24,838 nt of DNA from IMG/VR virus record IMGVR_UViG_3300032287_001872, positions 1 through 24,838 of that record; one strand, 5' to 3'. Origin of the DNA: a virus. Each line of letters starts with the position of its first letter. Positions within the stretch are counted from its first letter, which is position 1. The position numbers and the translations under genes were made by a program. Of this stretch, positions 1-6,475 are shown one piece after another. A model generated the notes under the pieces. The model made no database searches. It was not told the DNA's origin and saw only the letters and a list, made by a program, of their open reading frames with translations.

Positions 1-1
1 G

Positions 2-370
2 GGCGAGCTGTGGAACGTGCAGGTGCAGGACAACCTGCTGGTGCTGGCCGACAGCAAGAACGGCCAGCCGCGCGTGATACCCGCGCACCCGCGCATCCGC
101 CACCTGCTGAAGCACCTACCCCTCACGGGCCACAAGCGCGGCGTGCAGGCCGCTTGGACGCGCGCCAAGGAAAAGGTAGGCCTGGGGGATGTGCGCTTTC
201 ACGATCTGCGCCACAGCGCGGCCAGCGAAATGGCCAACGCGGGCGTGCCACTTTTCACCGTGGGCCAGGTTTTGGGCCACAAAAGCCCAGTCAGCACCCA
301 GCGCTACGCGCACCTGTATGCCGACACATTGGCCGCCGCTGTGGGCCAAATTGGCCGCAAACGGGCCTGA
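2..370 (+). CDS. int: Tyrosine recombinase (phage integrase), C-terminal part only
   Basis: This is the C-terminal catalytic part of a tyrosine site-specific recombinase; the 5' end lies outside the window, so about 122 residues are seen in frame 2 up to the TGA at 368-370. The sequence shows the box II motif HDLRH (catalytic His and Arg), the LGHKS motif, and the RYAHL stretch with the tyrosine nucleophile; an upstream SKNGQPRVIP segment fits the beta-hairpin that carries the catalytic lysine. Members of this family integrate and excise phage DNA at att sites, often tRNA genes. The gene points toward the tRNA-Ser fragment at 450-512, only 80 bp away, which makes that site its likely target. 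It is the only gene on the + strand. It could instead belong to a neighbouring element if the window is a tandem lysogen. Confidence 0.9.
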   Translation, partial: GELWNVQVQDNLLVLADSKNGQPRVIPAHPRIRHLLKHLPLTGHKRGVQAAWTRAKEKVGLGDVRFHDLRHSAASEMANAGVPLFTVGQVLGHKSPVSTQRYAHLYADTLAAAVGQIGRKRA

Positions 371-371
371 C

Positions 372-392
372 TTGGGAGGATTTCCCCACAGT
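372..392 (+). repeat. Direct repeat copy A flanking the att core (candidate integrase arm site)
   Basis: This 21-bp stretch begins TTGGG and ends TCCCCACAGT, and matches 584-604 at 17 of 21 positions, with the last ten bases identical. The two copies lie in the same orientation on opposite sides of the tRNA-Ser core. Tyrosine integrases of the lambda class bind short arm-type repeats flanking the core, so that role is inferred. Two copies are few, and chance similarity is not excluded. Confidence 0.45.
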
Positions 393-410
393 GCCTGCTG
401 CCGAGGCCCC

Positions 411-450
411 TTAGCGTTACTTGAGAAAAGCGCGCTAAGTTGTTGATTTT
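411..450 (+). terminator. Possible terminator downstream of integrase
   Basis: TTAGCG (411-416) can pair with CGCTAA (433-438) across a 16-nt loop, followed by a T-rich run ending in TTTT (447-450). It lies 40 bp after the integrase stop. The stem is short and the loop large, so this is only a weak intrinsic-terminator candidate, and it may instead be part of the attachment region. Confidence 0.25.
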
Positions 451-512
451 GGCGGAAAGGGAGGGATTCGAACCCTCGGTACTGGAGAACCAGTACGCCG
501 GATTTCGAATCC
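450..512 (-). other. Attachment core: 3' half of a tRNA-Ser(CGA) gene (attP-like)
   Basis: Read on the minus strand, this segment holds the anticodon loop TTCGAAA with anticodon CGA (507-505), the 3' anticodon stem TCCGG, a long class II variable arm (stem TACTGG/CCAGTA), a perfect T-arm GAGGG-TTCGAAT-CCCTC (477-461), the 3' acceptor strand CCTTTCC, discriminator G, and an encoded CCA at 452-450. The 5' half is missing: upstream of about 512 the expected CCGGA stem strand and D-arm are not found. A tRNA 3' half of this kind is the classic core of a phage attachment site, because integration restores the tRNA. The neighbouring integrase supports this. It is not a functional tRNA gene by itself. 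Confidence 0.8.
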
Positions 513-529
513 TATGCGACACCCGCGCT

Positions 530-548
530 ACGAGGGAAGCTCCCTCGT
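530..548. repeat. 8-bp inverted repeat next to the att core
   Basis: ACGAGGGA (530-537) and TCCCTCGT (541-548) form a perfect 8-bp stem with an AGC loop. No T-run follows on either strand, so it is a poor intrinsic terminator. Its place between the att core and repeat copy B would also suit a protein-binding site in attP. Function unknown. Confidence 0.4.
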
Positions 549-583
549 GAAATAGGCGCAAAACAGGCATCTGGAGGGGTAGT

Positions 584-604
584 TTGGGCAGAAATCCCCA
601 CAGT
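584..604 (+). repeat. Direct repeat copy B flanking the att core (candidate integrase arm site)
   Basis: This is the second copy of the 21-bp repeat seen at 372-392, with 17 of 21 identical positions, in the same orientation and on the lysis-gene side of the core. It sits between two small inverted repeats (530-548 and 609-623). An arm-type integrase site is inferred from position only. Confidence 0.45.
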
Positions 605-608
605 CCAG

Positions 609-623
609 GCTCATTCGATGAGC
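609..623. repeat. Small hairpin after the last late gene
   Basis: GCTCAT (609-614) and ATGAGC (618-623) form a 6-bp stem with a 3-nt loop, 15 bp beyond the holin stop codon. It could mark the end of the late transcript, but no T-tract follows on the minus strand, so an intrinsic terminator is not supported. Confidence 0.25.
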
Positions 624-637
624 TACTGACCAATCGA

Positions 638-1153
638 CTAGCTCTTGGCCAGGAGCGCGGTCTTTGCGGCTGACCCTGCCGAGCTGCCGAAGTAGTACGC
701 CACCACCGAGGCCCAGGCGCCGCCCAGGGCGCCCAGCATGACCAGCAGGGCGTCGCCGCCGGCCTCGGGCTTGCCTTGCGCCAGCAGCCAGCTCAGCACC
801 CCAAAGAAGCCCACCGTGATGCCGATGGCCAGCAGGCGCGGGGTCCAGGTGTCGCCGCTGGCGGCCTCGCGGTTGCGGGCGCCGTCGCGGTCGGCCTGGT
901 GGATGCGCTCGAGGTCGATGTCCAGCTCGCGCATGCGCACCTGGAAGGCCTGCTCAGCGGCTTTGAGCTTGCCCAGGGCATCGGCGCCGCCCAGGGTGAC
1001 GGCCTGGGCCAGGTCGGCCTCGCTGCCGTCGGGCCGGCCCAGCAGGGCGTCAGACAGGGCGGCTGCGGCCACGCCGGCCAGCGGGCCTCCCAGGGCGGTG
1101 GCCAGGCCGGGCGCCACGGCGCCGACGATCTTCTTCCAGTCGATGTCGGGCAT
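638..1153 (-). CDS. Holin, GTA-type three-TM family
   Basis: This 171-residue protein looks like the three-transmembrane holins typified by gene transfer agents (GTA_holin_3TM family). It has an N-terminal small-residue hydrophobic segment (about residues 8-38), a charged middle with an LDIDLERIHQADRDGAR-type amphipathic stretch, and two clear membrane helices, about residues 105-125 (ending FFGVLSWLLAQG) and 133-160 (with AYYFGSSAG). Holins form inner-membrane lesions that release or activate the endolysin. The gene is last in the late operon, 5 bp after the endolysin gene, and a GGAGG ribosome-binding site lies about 11 nt before the ATG. No Rz/Rz1 spanin pair was recognised nearby. The family call is from recognised sequence pattern and not from a search. 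Confidence 0.8.
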   Translation of the reverse strand: MPDIDWKKIVGAVAPGLATALGGPLAGVAAAALSDALLGRPDGSEADLAQAVTLGGADALGKLKAAEQAFQVRMRELDIDLERIHQADRDGARNREAASGDTWTPRLLAIGITVGFFGVLSWLLAQGKPEAGGDALLVMLGALGGAWASVVAYYFGSSAGSAAKTALLAKS

Positions 1154-1158
1154 GGCGG

Positions 1159-1635
1159 TCAGGCCTCCATCAGGTCAGCAATTCGGATGGCCCATCCTTT
1201 GCCAAACGCAGGCCAATTCTTCAAGCTGGTCATGAAGCGCAGGCGCTGGGCAAGGATAGCGGTCTTGAGCTGCTGCGCGTCTTTGGCGTAGGCGGCGGAC
1301 AGGGTCTTGGGGCCGATGACGCCATCGGCCGTGACGCCAAGCGCCCGCTGCAGCCACAGGGCCGACTGCGCGGCGCCGCTGTTCACGGCGCCGTCGAAGA
1401 CGATGTAGCGCACCCCGGGCGGTAGATCGTCAGCGCGCACGGGGCGCCAGTAGCTCTCCAGGTAGATGCGCTTGGCCAGCTCCACCGGCAGAGCGCGCAT
1501 GTCGCCGCTATAGCCCGCCTGGCGGGCAACGGCCTCGGTGACGCCGAAGCGGGTTTTGCCGCCGCCGTCTTCTTCGTGGTCAGAAAAGTCGCCCTCGTGG
1601 CCGAGCAGCAAGGCAAAGGCGGTGTCGAAGTTCAT
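1159..1635 (-). CDS. Endolysin, GH108 muramidase with peptidoglycan-binding domain
   Basis: This 158-residue protein matches the GH108 (DUF847) lysozyme family. The N-terminal domain shows GHEGDFSDHEEDGGGKTRFG, with the family's expected catalytic glutamate at E14 and the Asp-Gly-Gly turn at D23-G25. The second half (WLQRALGVTADGVIGPKTL, then a helical region) fits the PG_binding_3 domain that usually follows. It cleaves peptidoglycan glycan strands at the end of the lytic cycle. There is no signal peptide, so it is expected to depend on the holin encoded next. It follows the one-TM protein gene by 7 bp and precedes the holin by 5 bp, forming a compact lysis cassette. Confidence 0.9.
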   Translation of the reverse strand: MNFDTAFALLLGHEGDFSDHEEDGGGKTRFGVTEAVARQAGYSGDMRALPVELAKRIYLESYWRPVRADDLPPGVRYIVFDGAVNSGAAQSALWLQRALGVTADGVIGPKTLSAAYAKDAQQLKTAILAQRLRFMTSLKNWPAFGKGWAIRIADLMEA

Positions 1636-1642
1636 GCGCAGC

Positions 1643-2005
1643 CTACCGTCTGACTTCGTGTTTGAAGGCCTCCCACGCGGCCAGGGCCAGCCAGCCGGCG
1701 GCCACCCACAGGCCGGCCGTCAGGAACTTGGACAGCACCTCGGCCTTGAGCTTGGCCCAGCCGTCAGCGTCGCGGATCTTGCGCTCGTGGGCCATGCGGT
1801 GGCCGTGCGGGTCACCGTCGGGAAAGGCCGAGGCAAAGGTGGCCCGCAGCGCCGCGAACTGGGTGTCCATGTGCGCAATGATCTTGGTCTCGTGGGCCTG
1901 CATGGCGTTGGTGAGGGCGGTGGCGATCATGAGCTGTACGCGGTCTTCAGTGAGGGCGGCCTGGCGGCGCTCAGGGCCGGTGTAGCTTTGCTGGTCGGTG
2001 GTCAT
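1643..2005 (-). CDS. Small membrane protein of the lysis cassette, function unknown
   Basis: A 120-residue protein with an N-terminal YTGPERR motif, a predicted helical middle (about residues 20-60), and one hydrophobic helix near the C-terminus (about residues 92-112, AGLWVAAGWLALAAW), followed by a short basic tail. The topology fits a single-pass inner-membrane protein with a cytoplasmic or periplasmic N-terminal helix. It lies between the tail-fibre assembly-like gene and the endolysin, and AGGAGGG about 11 nt upstream supports the start at 2005. By position it may act in lysis, for example as an accessory holin or antiholin, but the sequence alone does not show this. Confidence 0.75.
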   Translation of the reverse strand: MTTDQQSYTGPERRQAALTEDRVQLMIATALTNAMQAHETKIIAHMDTQFAALRATFASAFPDGDPHGHRMAHERKIRDADGWAKLKAEVLSKFLTAGLWVAAGWLALAAWEAFKHEVRR

Positions 2006-2047
2006 GCGGCTGCGCCCTCCTGCGCGGCGGGGGTGGGTCGGATTGAA

Positions 2048-2587
2048 TTAGGTGGGCCAGACCAACGGAGGCAGCTCGTCCTCGATGTCGGCGAGACTGG
2101 CCGGGATCTCCCGGTCGCCCGCGTTCACCTCGTCCAGCATGGCGTACAGCGCGTCCCAGGTCTGGGCCCGCACGTCGCGGCAGTAGGTGCCCTCGATGTT
2201 GAACCGATCCACCGAACAGCCGGCGTAGTCGCTGGCCGACTTGATGTCGTCGTAGTTGCGGGTGCGGGCGAAGGCGTCGAGCCGGGCCTGGGCCTCGGCC
2301 ACGATCTGGTTGAACCGCGCCCTATTGAACGCCGCGAGGTTGGCCGCCGACTGTTCCTCGGACAGCGCGTAGACCTCCCACCGCTGCTCGTAGACGCCCT
2401 CCACCAGCTCGGGCGCGATCTGGCGCACGCCCTCGGTGATGCTGTCGTGCGCCGGCCTGGGCGTGGGCGCCACCCAGACGTAGGGCTCTGGCGGGTTGAA
2501 GGGCTGCGCGAAAGACGTGTTGGGCATCAGCGCCCGGATGTCGTTCTCGTACAGCGGGTAGGCGTTGGTCTCGGTGTTGATCCACAT
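2048..2587 (-). CDS. Tail fibre assembly-like protein
   Basis: This 179-residue protein begins MWINTETNAYPLYENDIRAL and has a central helical region with an EEQSAANLAAFNRAR segment and a C-terminal part rich in acidic and aromatic residues (TWDALYAMLDEVNAG, ending LPPLVWPT). The pattern resembles small phage proteins that follow tail fibre genes and carry DUF4376-like or fibre-assembly-like regions. It directly follows a long fibre-like gene, with 10 bp between stop and start and a GAGGA ribosome-binding site, which supports a role in folding, attaching or tipping the fibre. Whether it is a chaperone or a structural tip cannot be decided from the sequence. Confidence 0.65.
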   Translation of the reverse strand: MWINTETNAYPLYENDIRALMPNTSFAQPFNPPEPYVWVAPTPRPAHDSITEGVRQIAPELVEGVYEQRWEVYALSEEQSAANLAAFNRARFNQIVAEAQARLDAFARTRNYDDIKSASDYAGCSVDRFNIEGTYCRDVRAQTWDALYAMLDEVNAGDREIPASLADIEDELPPLVWPT

Positions 2588-2597
2588 GATGCGGTCC

Positions 2598-4568
2598 TCA
2601 AGCGATGGCGAGGTAGATGTAAGTGGCGCCGGTGACGTTCACGTTCGTGGCCGCCACCTGATTGACGATGAAGCCGCTGTTGTCCGGGTCGATGGTGTCG
2701 TCGCTGGATTCGGCTGACAGCGTGTTGAGGGGCATGCGCGGATCGTTGCCAGTAACAATGCCGCGAGCCGTGTCCCAGACGTACCAATCGCCCGTGGCGT
2801 CGGTGCGCTTGATCAGCACAAACCGGGCGCCCGTAGCAAATCCGCAGTTGATCGTCTGCGACGTGCCCGCCGACCCCGCTGTTCCGCCGTTGCCCGTGTA
2901 CGAACCAACCTTGCTGACGCCGCCCACGGAAGCAAACAAATACGCGACCATATTGTTGCTGTTCGAGTTGGTCGAGGCGGATGTACCAACAGAAAACAGA
3001 GTTGACGTTGGCGCGGTGTTGTTCCATGCAGTTGCGTCTGCTGCCGCCTGTGCCGAACCAGTGTTCGCAAACAGCGCCAGCCTTTGTGTTGCGCCAAGAG
3101 GTGCGGCATAAACCGCGCCGTCGTTGGAGCCATTCCTTATCTTGACGATCATCAGCTCGGGCACTGCGCCCAAGCCGTGCTGCACGGTCGTGTTGGCGCC
3201 CGTGCCGGTGTAGCACACGATCTCAAAAAACCCACGCGCTCGCCTAAACGAGTAGTCCCACACAAGATCAGCGCCGCTGCCGCCGTTCCAGCTTCCGTTG
3301 TTGTCGGTAATGGCGACCGTCGTCGGGCGACTGAAATTTACGACCGTGGTAGAAAAAGCACTTTCGGATTGAGTAGCTGATGTTGCAAGGTTTGTGCGAC
3401 TGAGATTTCCGCCCCTCAAGCGGTCTATGGCAAACATTCTGTTGGCGTTGGCATTCCTAACTCCTGTCATAAACAGATCGGGAGGAAAGCCAGCCGTAAT
3501 CGTCGAGGCGACGCTCAATCCTGGACAGGTGTGAATCTCAGGCGTAAACACTTGCGTGCCAGCCGACGGTATCTTTGTGGGGCGACGGATCGCAACGTAA
3601 ACGTAGGTGTAGGACGATGCGTTATAGGAAGGTCCGATCAAACGGAACCCAGTCGGCGTAGGCGCAAACTGAGGCCCGCCGTCAAAATCTGCTGCCGTCG
3701 CATTGGGCTGCGAAATTATTTCCCCCGCCAGGTTCATGCCGCGCAAGCTGTCCAGGATGGCCCAGGGGTTGCTGGAAGTTTCATCCTTTACCAGCAGAAA
3801 TTGGGGCTCCCAGCCTAACGTGACTGTTGGCCCGCTGCCGCTGCCGTTGCCGGTGTAGGTGCCGCACTGGATGATGCCGTCGATCAATGTGTCGTGCGCA
3901 AACAGGTAGGCAACGTAAGAGCCGCCGTTCGTGTTGCCTGTATCGGCGCCAAGAGAAAAAACGCCTTCTGTCGGGGCGGTGTTGTTCCAGAACGTGGTGG
4001 ACGCAACCGAGTTGGCTGCATTGTTTACGGTGTAAACCCGGCCCGCGCCAACGCTTCGGTGATAGGCGTAGAACGGGTTGCTGCTGCCGATCTCTTTGAC
4101 AAGAATGAACCCCGGAGCGACGCCCAGCGAGTGCGCAATCGTCCGCGCTGCACCGTTGCCGGTGTAGGTCACCACGTCGAAGAATCGCCGAGCGCGGCGG
4201 AACGTCCACGAGTTGTATGAGTACGAGCTGCTGTTGAAATATCCGCTGTTGTCAACGCCCAGGGTGTAGCCGTTGTTGTTGAACGAGCTGAACGCTCCCG
4301 CGTAAGAAGTAATGGCTTCGTAGCCGGTCGTGGTCGAAAGCTGCTCGCCGAGACCGCGCACATTGTTGGCAAGAAGGTGGACGGCGGTTTGACTTCTCAG
4401 CTTTGTCCAAACCATCCCGCCGAAGCCCGACAGGTTGATGCCGTTGACAATGGCTTGCGTCGGGCCGGAACCTGACGTTGCCACGCCGTCGTAGACCCAG
4501 GGCGCGAACACGTCCTCGGGAAACGGCGCCCCGCCGCCGCCAGAAGTCAGGGCTAGCTTGGTGCTCAT
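2598..4568 (-). CDS. Large repeat-containing tail fibre-like protein
   Basis: A 656-residue Gly/Ser/Thr/Asn-rich protein with few charged residues, typical of beta-rich phage adhesins. It contains an internal duplication. Residues 123-224 (starting FRRARRFFDVVTYTGNG, ending YVAYLFA) match 441-545 (starting FRRARGFFEIVCYTGTG, ending MVAYLFA); both include AHSLG- or QHGLG-type turns and the identical WNNTAPT. Residues 236-329 (GTYTGNG, LLVKDETSSN, YVYVAI) match 554-655 (GSYTGNG, VLIKRTDATG, YIYLAI). Such modules occur in phage and marine virus structural proteins (DUF7483-like). It likely forms a host-recognition or side fibre at the tail tip. It is coupled to the preceding gene by a TGATG overlap. 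Its DNA is visibly more AT-rich than its neighbours, hinting at exchange of receptor-binding genes. Confidence 0.75.
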   Translation of the reverse strand: MSTKLALTSGGGGAPFPEDVFAPWVYDGVATSGSGPTQAIVNGINLSGFGGMVWTKLRSQTAVHLLANNVRGLGEQLSTTTGYEAITSYAGAFSSFNNNGYTLGVDNSGYFNSSSYSYNSWTFRRARRFFDVVTYTGNGAARTIAHSLGVAPGFILVKEIGSSNPFYAYHRSVGAGRVYTVNNAANSVASTTFWNNTAPTEGVFSLGADTGNTNGGSYVAYLFAHDTLIDGIIQCGTYTGNGSGSGPTVTLGWEPQFLLVKDETSSNPWAILDSLRGMNLAGEIISQPNATAADFDGGPQFAPTPTGFRLIGPSYNASSYTYVYVAIRRPTKIPSAGTQVFTPEIHTCPGLSVASTITAGFPPDLFMTGVRNANANRMFAIDRLRGGNLSRTNLATSATQSESAFSTTVVNFSRPTTVAITDNNGSWNGGSGADLVWDYSFRRARGFFEIVCYTGTGANTTVQHGLGAVPELMIVKIRNGSNDGAVYAAPLGATQRLALFANTGSAQAAADATAWNNTAPTSTLFSVGTSASTNSNSNNMVAYLFASVGGVSKVGSYTGNGGTAGSAGTSQTINCGFATGARFVLIKRTDATGDWYVWDTARGIVTGNDPRMPLNTLSAESSDDTIDPDNSGFIVNQVAATNVNVTGATYIYLAIA

Positions 4569-5614
4569 CAGAAGTTCTGCCCAACAGTCGAGGCGTACCA
4601 GTTGGTGCCGCCGTCATGGGTGGTGAGGGTAAAGATGTCCACCTTCCCGTTCGTGCTGGTCAGCGTTGGCGCCACCGCGTTGGCCCACTTGACCGCCGCC
4701 GGCCACGTCACCGTCCGCCCCGTGCCGTCCGCCGTGAACTGCAACAGCATCGTGTAGCCGAAGCCGGCCACCGGCGGGTTGGAAAGCGTCAGCGTCGTGA
4801 TGTTGGCGTTCAGGCTCACCGCGAACACCGAGCCGGCCGAACAGTCGAGCGTCAGCGTGCCGGCGGTAATTGACGGCGTGGTCTTGGTCTCGCGCACCGA
4901 CTTGAAGTAGGACGAGCCTCCGTTGGGCTGCCAGTAGATGTCGTAGTTGGTGGCGTAGTTGGCGCTGGCTCGGGGCTGCACCCAGAAGGCGCCCGAGGCG
5001 TAGGCGCCGACATCGAGCACGACGCTGGCCGCGCCGAAGCGGGCCACCGCGTTAGGGTCAGCCGCGCTGCCCGACGATGCCGGGGCGCCGCCCGAGATTG
5101 CGCTGTAGGTGTGCAAGCCCGCCAGCGGGGTGGCGACACCCTGGCTCAATTTGCCGGGGACGTAGAGGTCCTGCGCCACGGTGGCCAGCGCGGTCACGCT
5201 GATTGTCCAAGTCGAATAGGTGCCGCTGCCACCCGTGGCCGTCACGTTGACCGTCAGGGCCCCCGTGCCGCTGTCGTAGGCAGTGATCTGGCCGATCATG
5301 AAGTTCGAAGGGGTCATCGTCATGGCGATGATGACGAACTGCCCGAGGAACCACGTCTTGCCGGTCTGCGTGGTCAGCGTCTTGCTGCCGGTGCCGATCA
5401 GCAGCGAGGTCACCGACGTGCCGCCGTTGGTGGAGGCGTTCACCGCGCTGGTGCCGACGTTCACGACGGTGGTTGCCACCGCCACCATCTGCGACAGCGC
5501 AGGCACGAAGCGGGTGCGGTGGCCGCCGTTGGCAAGGCCGGTGCTCGCGTTGCTGTCGTCGGAGACGGTCGAGCCGTTGCCGCCCAGGTTGACGGGAAAG
5601 GTAACGCTGGCCAT
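4568..5614 (-). CDS. Tail fibre/appendage-like structural protein
   Basis: A 348-residue, Thr/Ser/Gly/Ala-rich protein. The N-terminal third includes TGSKTLTTQTGKTWFLGQFV, a pattern common in phage fibre beta domains. The C-terminal 110 residues (LDCSAGSVFAVSLNANITTL, VTWPAAVKWANAVAPTL, ending WYASTVGQNF) match a domain that recurs at the ends of many phage tail fibre proteins. It probably contributes a fibre or its base at the tail tip. Translation is coupled on both sides through TGATG overlaps with the distal tail-like gene and the larger fibre gene. Precise position in the virion cannot be read from the sequence. Confidence 0.7.
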   Translation of the reverse strand: MASVTFPVNLGGNGSTVSDDSNASTGLANGGHRTRFVPALSQMVAVATTVVNVGTSAVNASTNGGTSVTSLLIGTGSKTLTTQTGKTWFLGQFVIIAMTMTPSNFMIGQITAYDSGTGALTVNVTATGGSGTYSTWTISVTALATVAQDLYVPGKLSQGVATPLAGLHTYSAISGGAPASSGSAADPNAVARFGAASVVLDVGAYASGAFWVQPRASANYATNYDIYWQPNGGSSYFKSVRETKTTPSITAGTLTLDCSAGSVFAVSLNANITTLTLSNPPVAGFGYTMLLQFTADGTGRTVTWPAAVKWANAVAPTLTSTNGKVDIFTLTTHDGGTNWYASTVGQNF

Positions 5615-6474
5615 CAGATGATCTCCTTCAGTTCAAAGCTGCCGGTGAACCGCGTCGGGTCCGGCACGCCGATGCCGTTGAGCGCCGTCAGGCGGCCGGC
5701 AAAGGCTCGCAGGGGAATGTTCCCGGTGTCGTCGCTGTCCGGCACCAGCAGCACTTCGTTGTTCAGGCCGGCCTGGCGCTGCAGATCAAGCGCGAAGCTG
5801 TACGCCTCGGTGGTGGTCATCTCTTCGATGGCAAACCTGAACATGCGGCCCTTGGGTCGCGCATCGAAATACATGGTCCCCGACAGTGTGGTCACAGACG
5901 GCGAAGAGTCGAAGTAGTTGATTTCAGCGCCGTAGGCGTAGTTGGTGCCGGGCCGCCAGCCGCGAGCGATGATGCAACGCCCGATGTCGATGCAGCCGGC
6001 CGCGTTGGTGGTGTCGTCGATGTCCACCTCCCACCAGCGCAGGAACTGTTCTCTCGGCAGGACGTGGACGAACGGGCTCTGCAACCCGATAAGGTCGCCC
6101 GCCGTCAGCTCGCCCGTCCAGAAGTTGTCGTCCTCCCAGTTGCGCTGGCCCATGGCCAACGTGTCGGGCGGATAGCAGTCGAGCCAGCCGCTGTCGTAGG
6201 TGACGGTGCTGTAGCCGGCGGTCTCGTAGCCGAACACGCGCACTCGCCCGAACTGGCTGATCGTGTGCGCCAGCAGTGCCACCACGCCCACGGGCCGGGC
6301 CGCGCCAAGGTCGATGCGAAACTGCGTGGCCGCCAGGGTGGCGTTGGCCGTGCGGGCCACCCGCTGGATGATCGGGCTTTGCAGGTTGGCCAGCGGCAGG
6401 CCGGCGCTCCAGGAGCCGCCGGACAGCGTGGCGCTGTCGATGCGGTTTTGCCAAGCCAGAAAGACGTTTGCCAT
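5614..6474 (-). CDS. Distal tail-like protein with possible carbohydrate-binding fold
   Basis: A 286-residue protein, N-terminus MANVFLAWQNRIDSATLSGG. The segment from about residue 20 to 130 (NLQSPIIQRVART, FRIDLGAARPVGVVALLAHT, RVRVFGYE, DSGWLDCYP) resembles discoidin-like beta-sandwich domains found in tail-tip proteins, where they may bind surface glycans. The C-terminal part (GTMYFDARPKGRMFRF, ending TGSFELKEII) looks like the core beta domain of a distal tail protein. It follows the hub-like gene by 1 bp and overlaps the next gene by TGATG. A structural tail-tip role is well supported by order; the binding role is inference. Confidence 0.65.
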   Translation of the reverse strand: MANVFLAWQNRIDSATLSGGSWSAGLPLANLQSPIIQRVARTANATLAATQFRIDLGAARPVGVVALLAHTISQFGRVRVFGYETAGYSTVTYDSGWLDCYPPDTLAMGQRNWEDDNFWTGELTAGDLIGLQSPFVHVLPREQFLRWWEVDIDDTTNAAGCIDIGRCIIARGWRPGTNYAYGAEINYFDSSPSVTTLSGTMYFDARPKGRMFRFAIEEMTTTEAYSFALDLQRQAGLNNEVLLVPDSDDTGNIPLRAFAGRLTALNGIGVPDPTRFTGSFELKEII

Positions 6475-6475
6475 C

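Noticed and set aside
2-370. Integrase as a degraded pseudogene
   Set aside because: The visible part is intact with all catalytic motifs; it is cut only by the window edge.
450-540. A complete tRNA-Ser gene on the minus strand
   Set aside because: The 3' half is perfect, but upstream of 512 there is no D-arm, no 5' acceptor strand GGAAAGG and no matching 5' anticodon stem, so only a 3' half is present.
530-623. Intrinsic terminators at the 530-548 and 609-623 hairpins
   Set aside because: Neither hairpin is followed by a T-tract on either strand.
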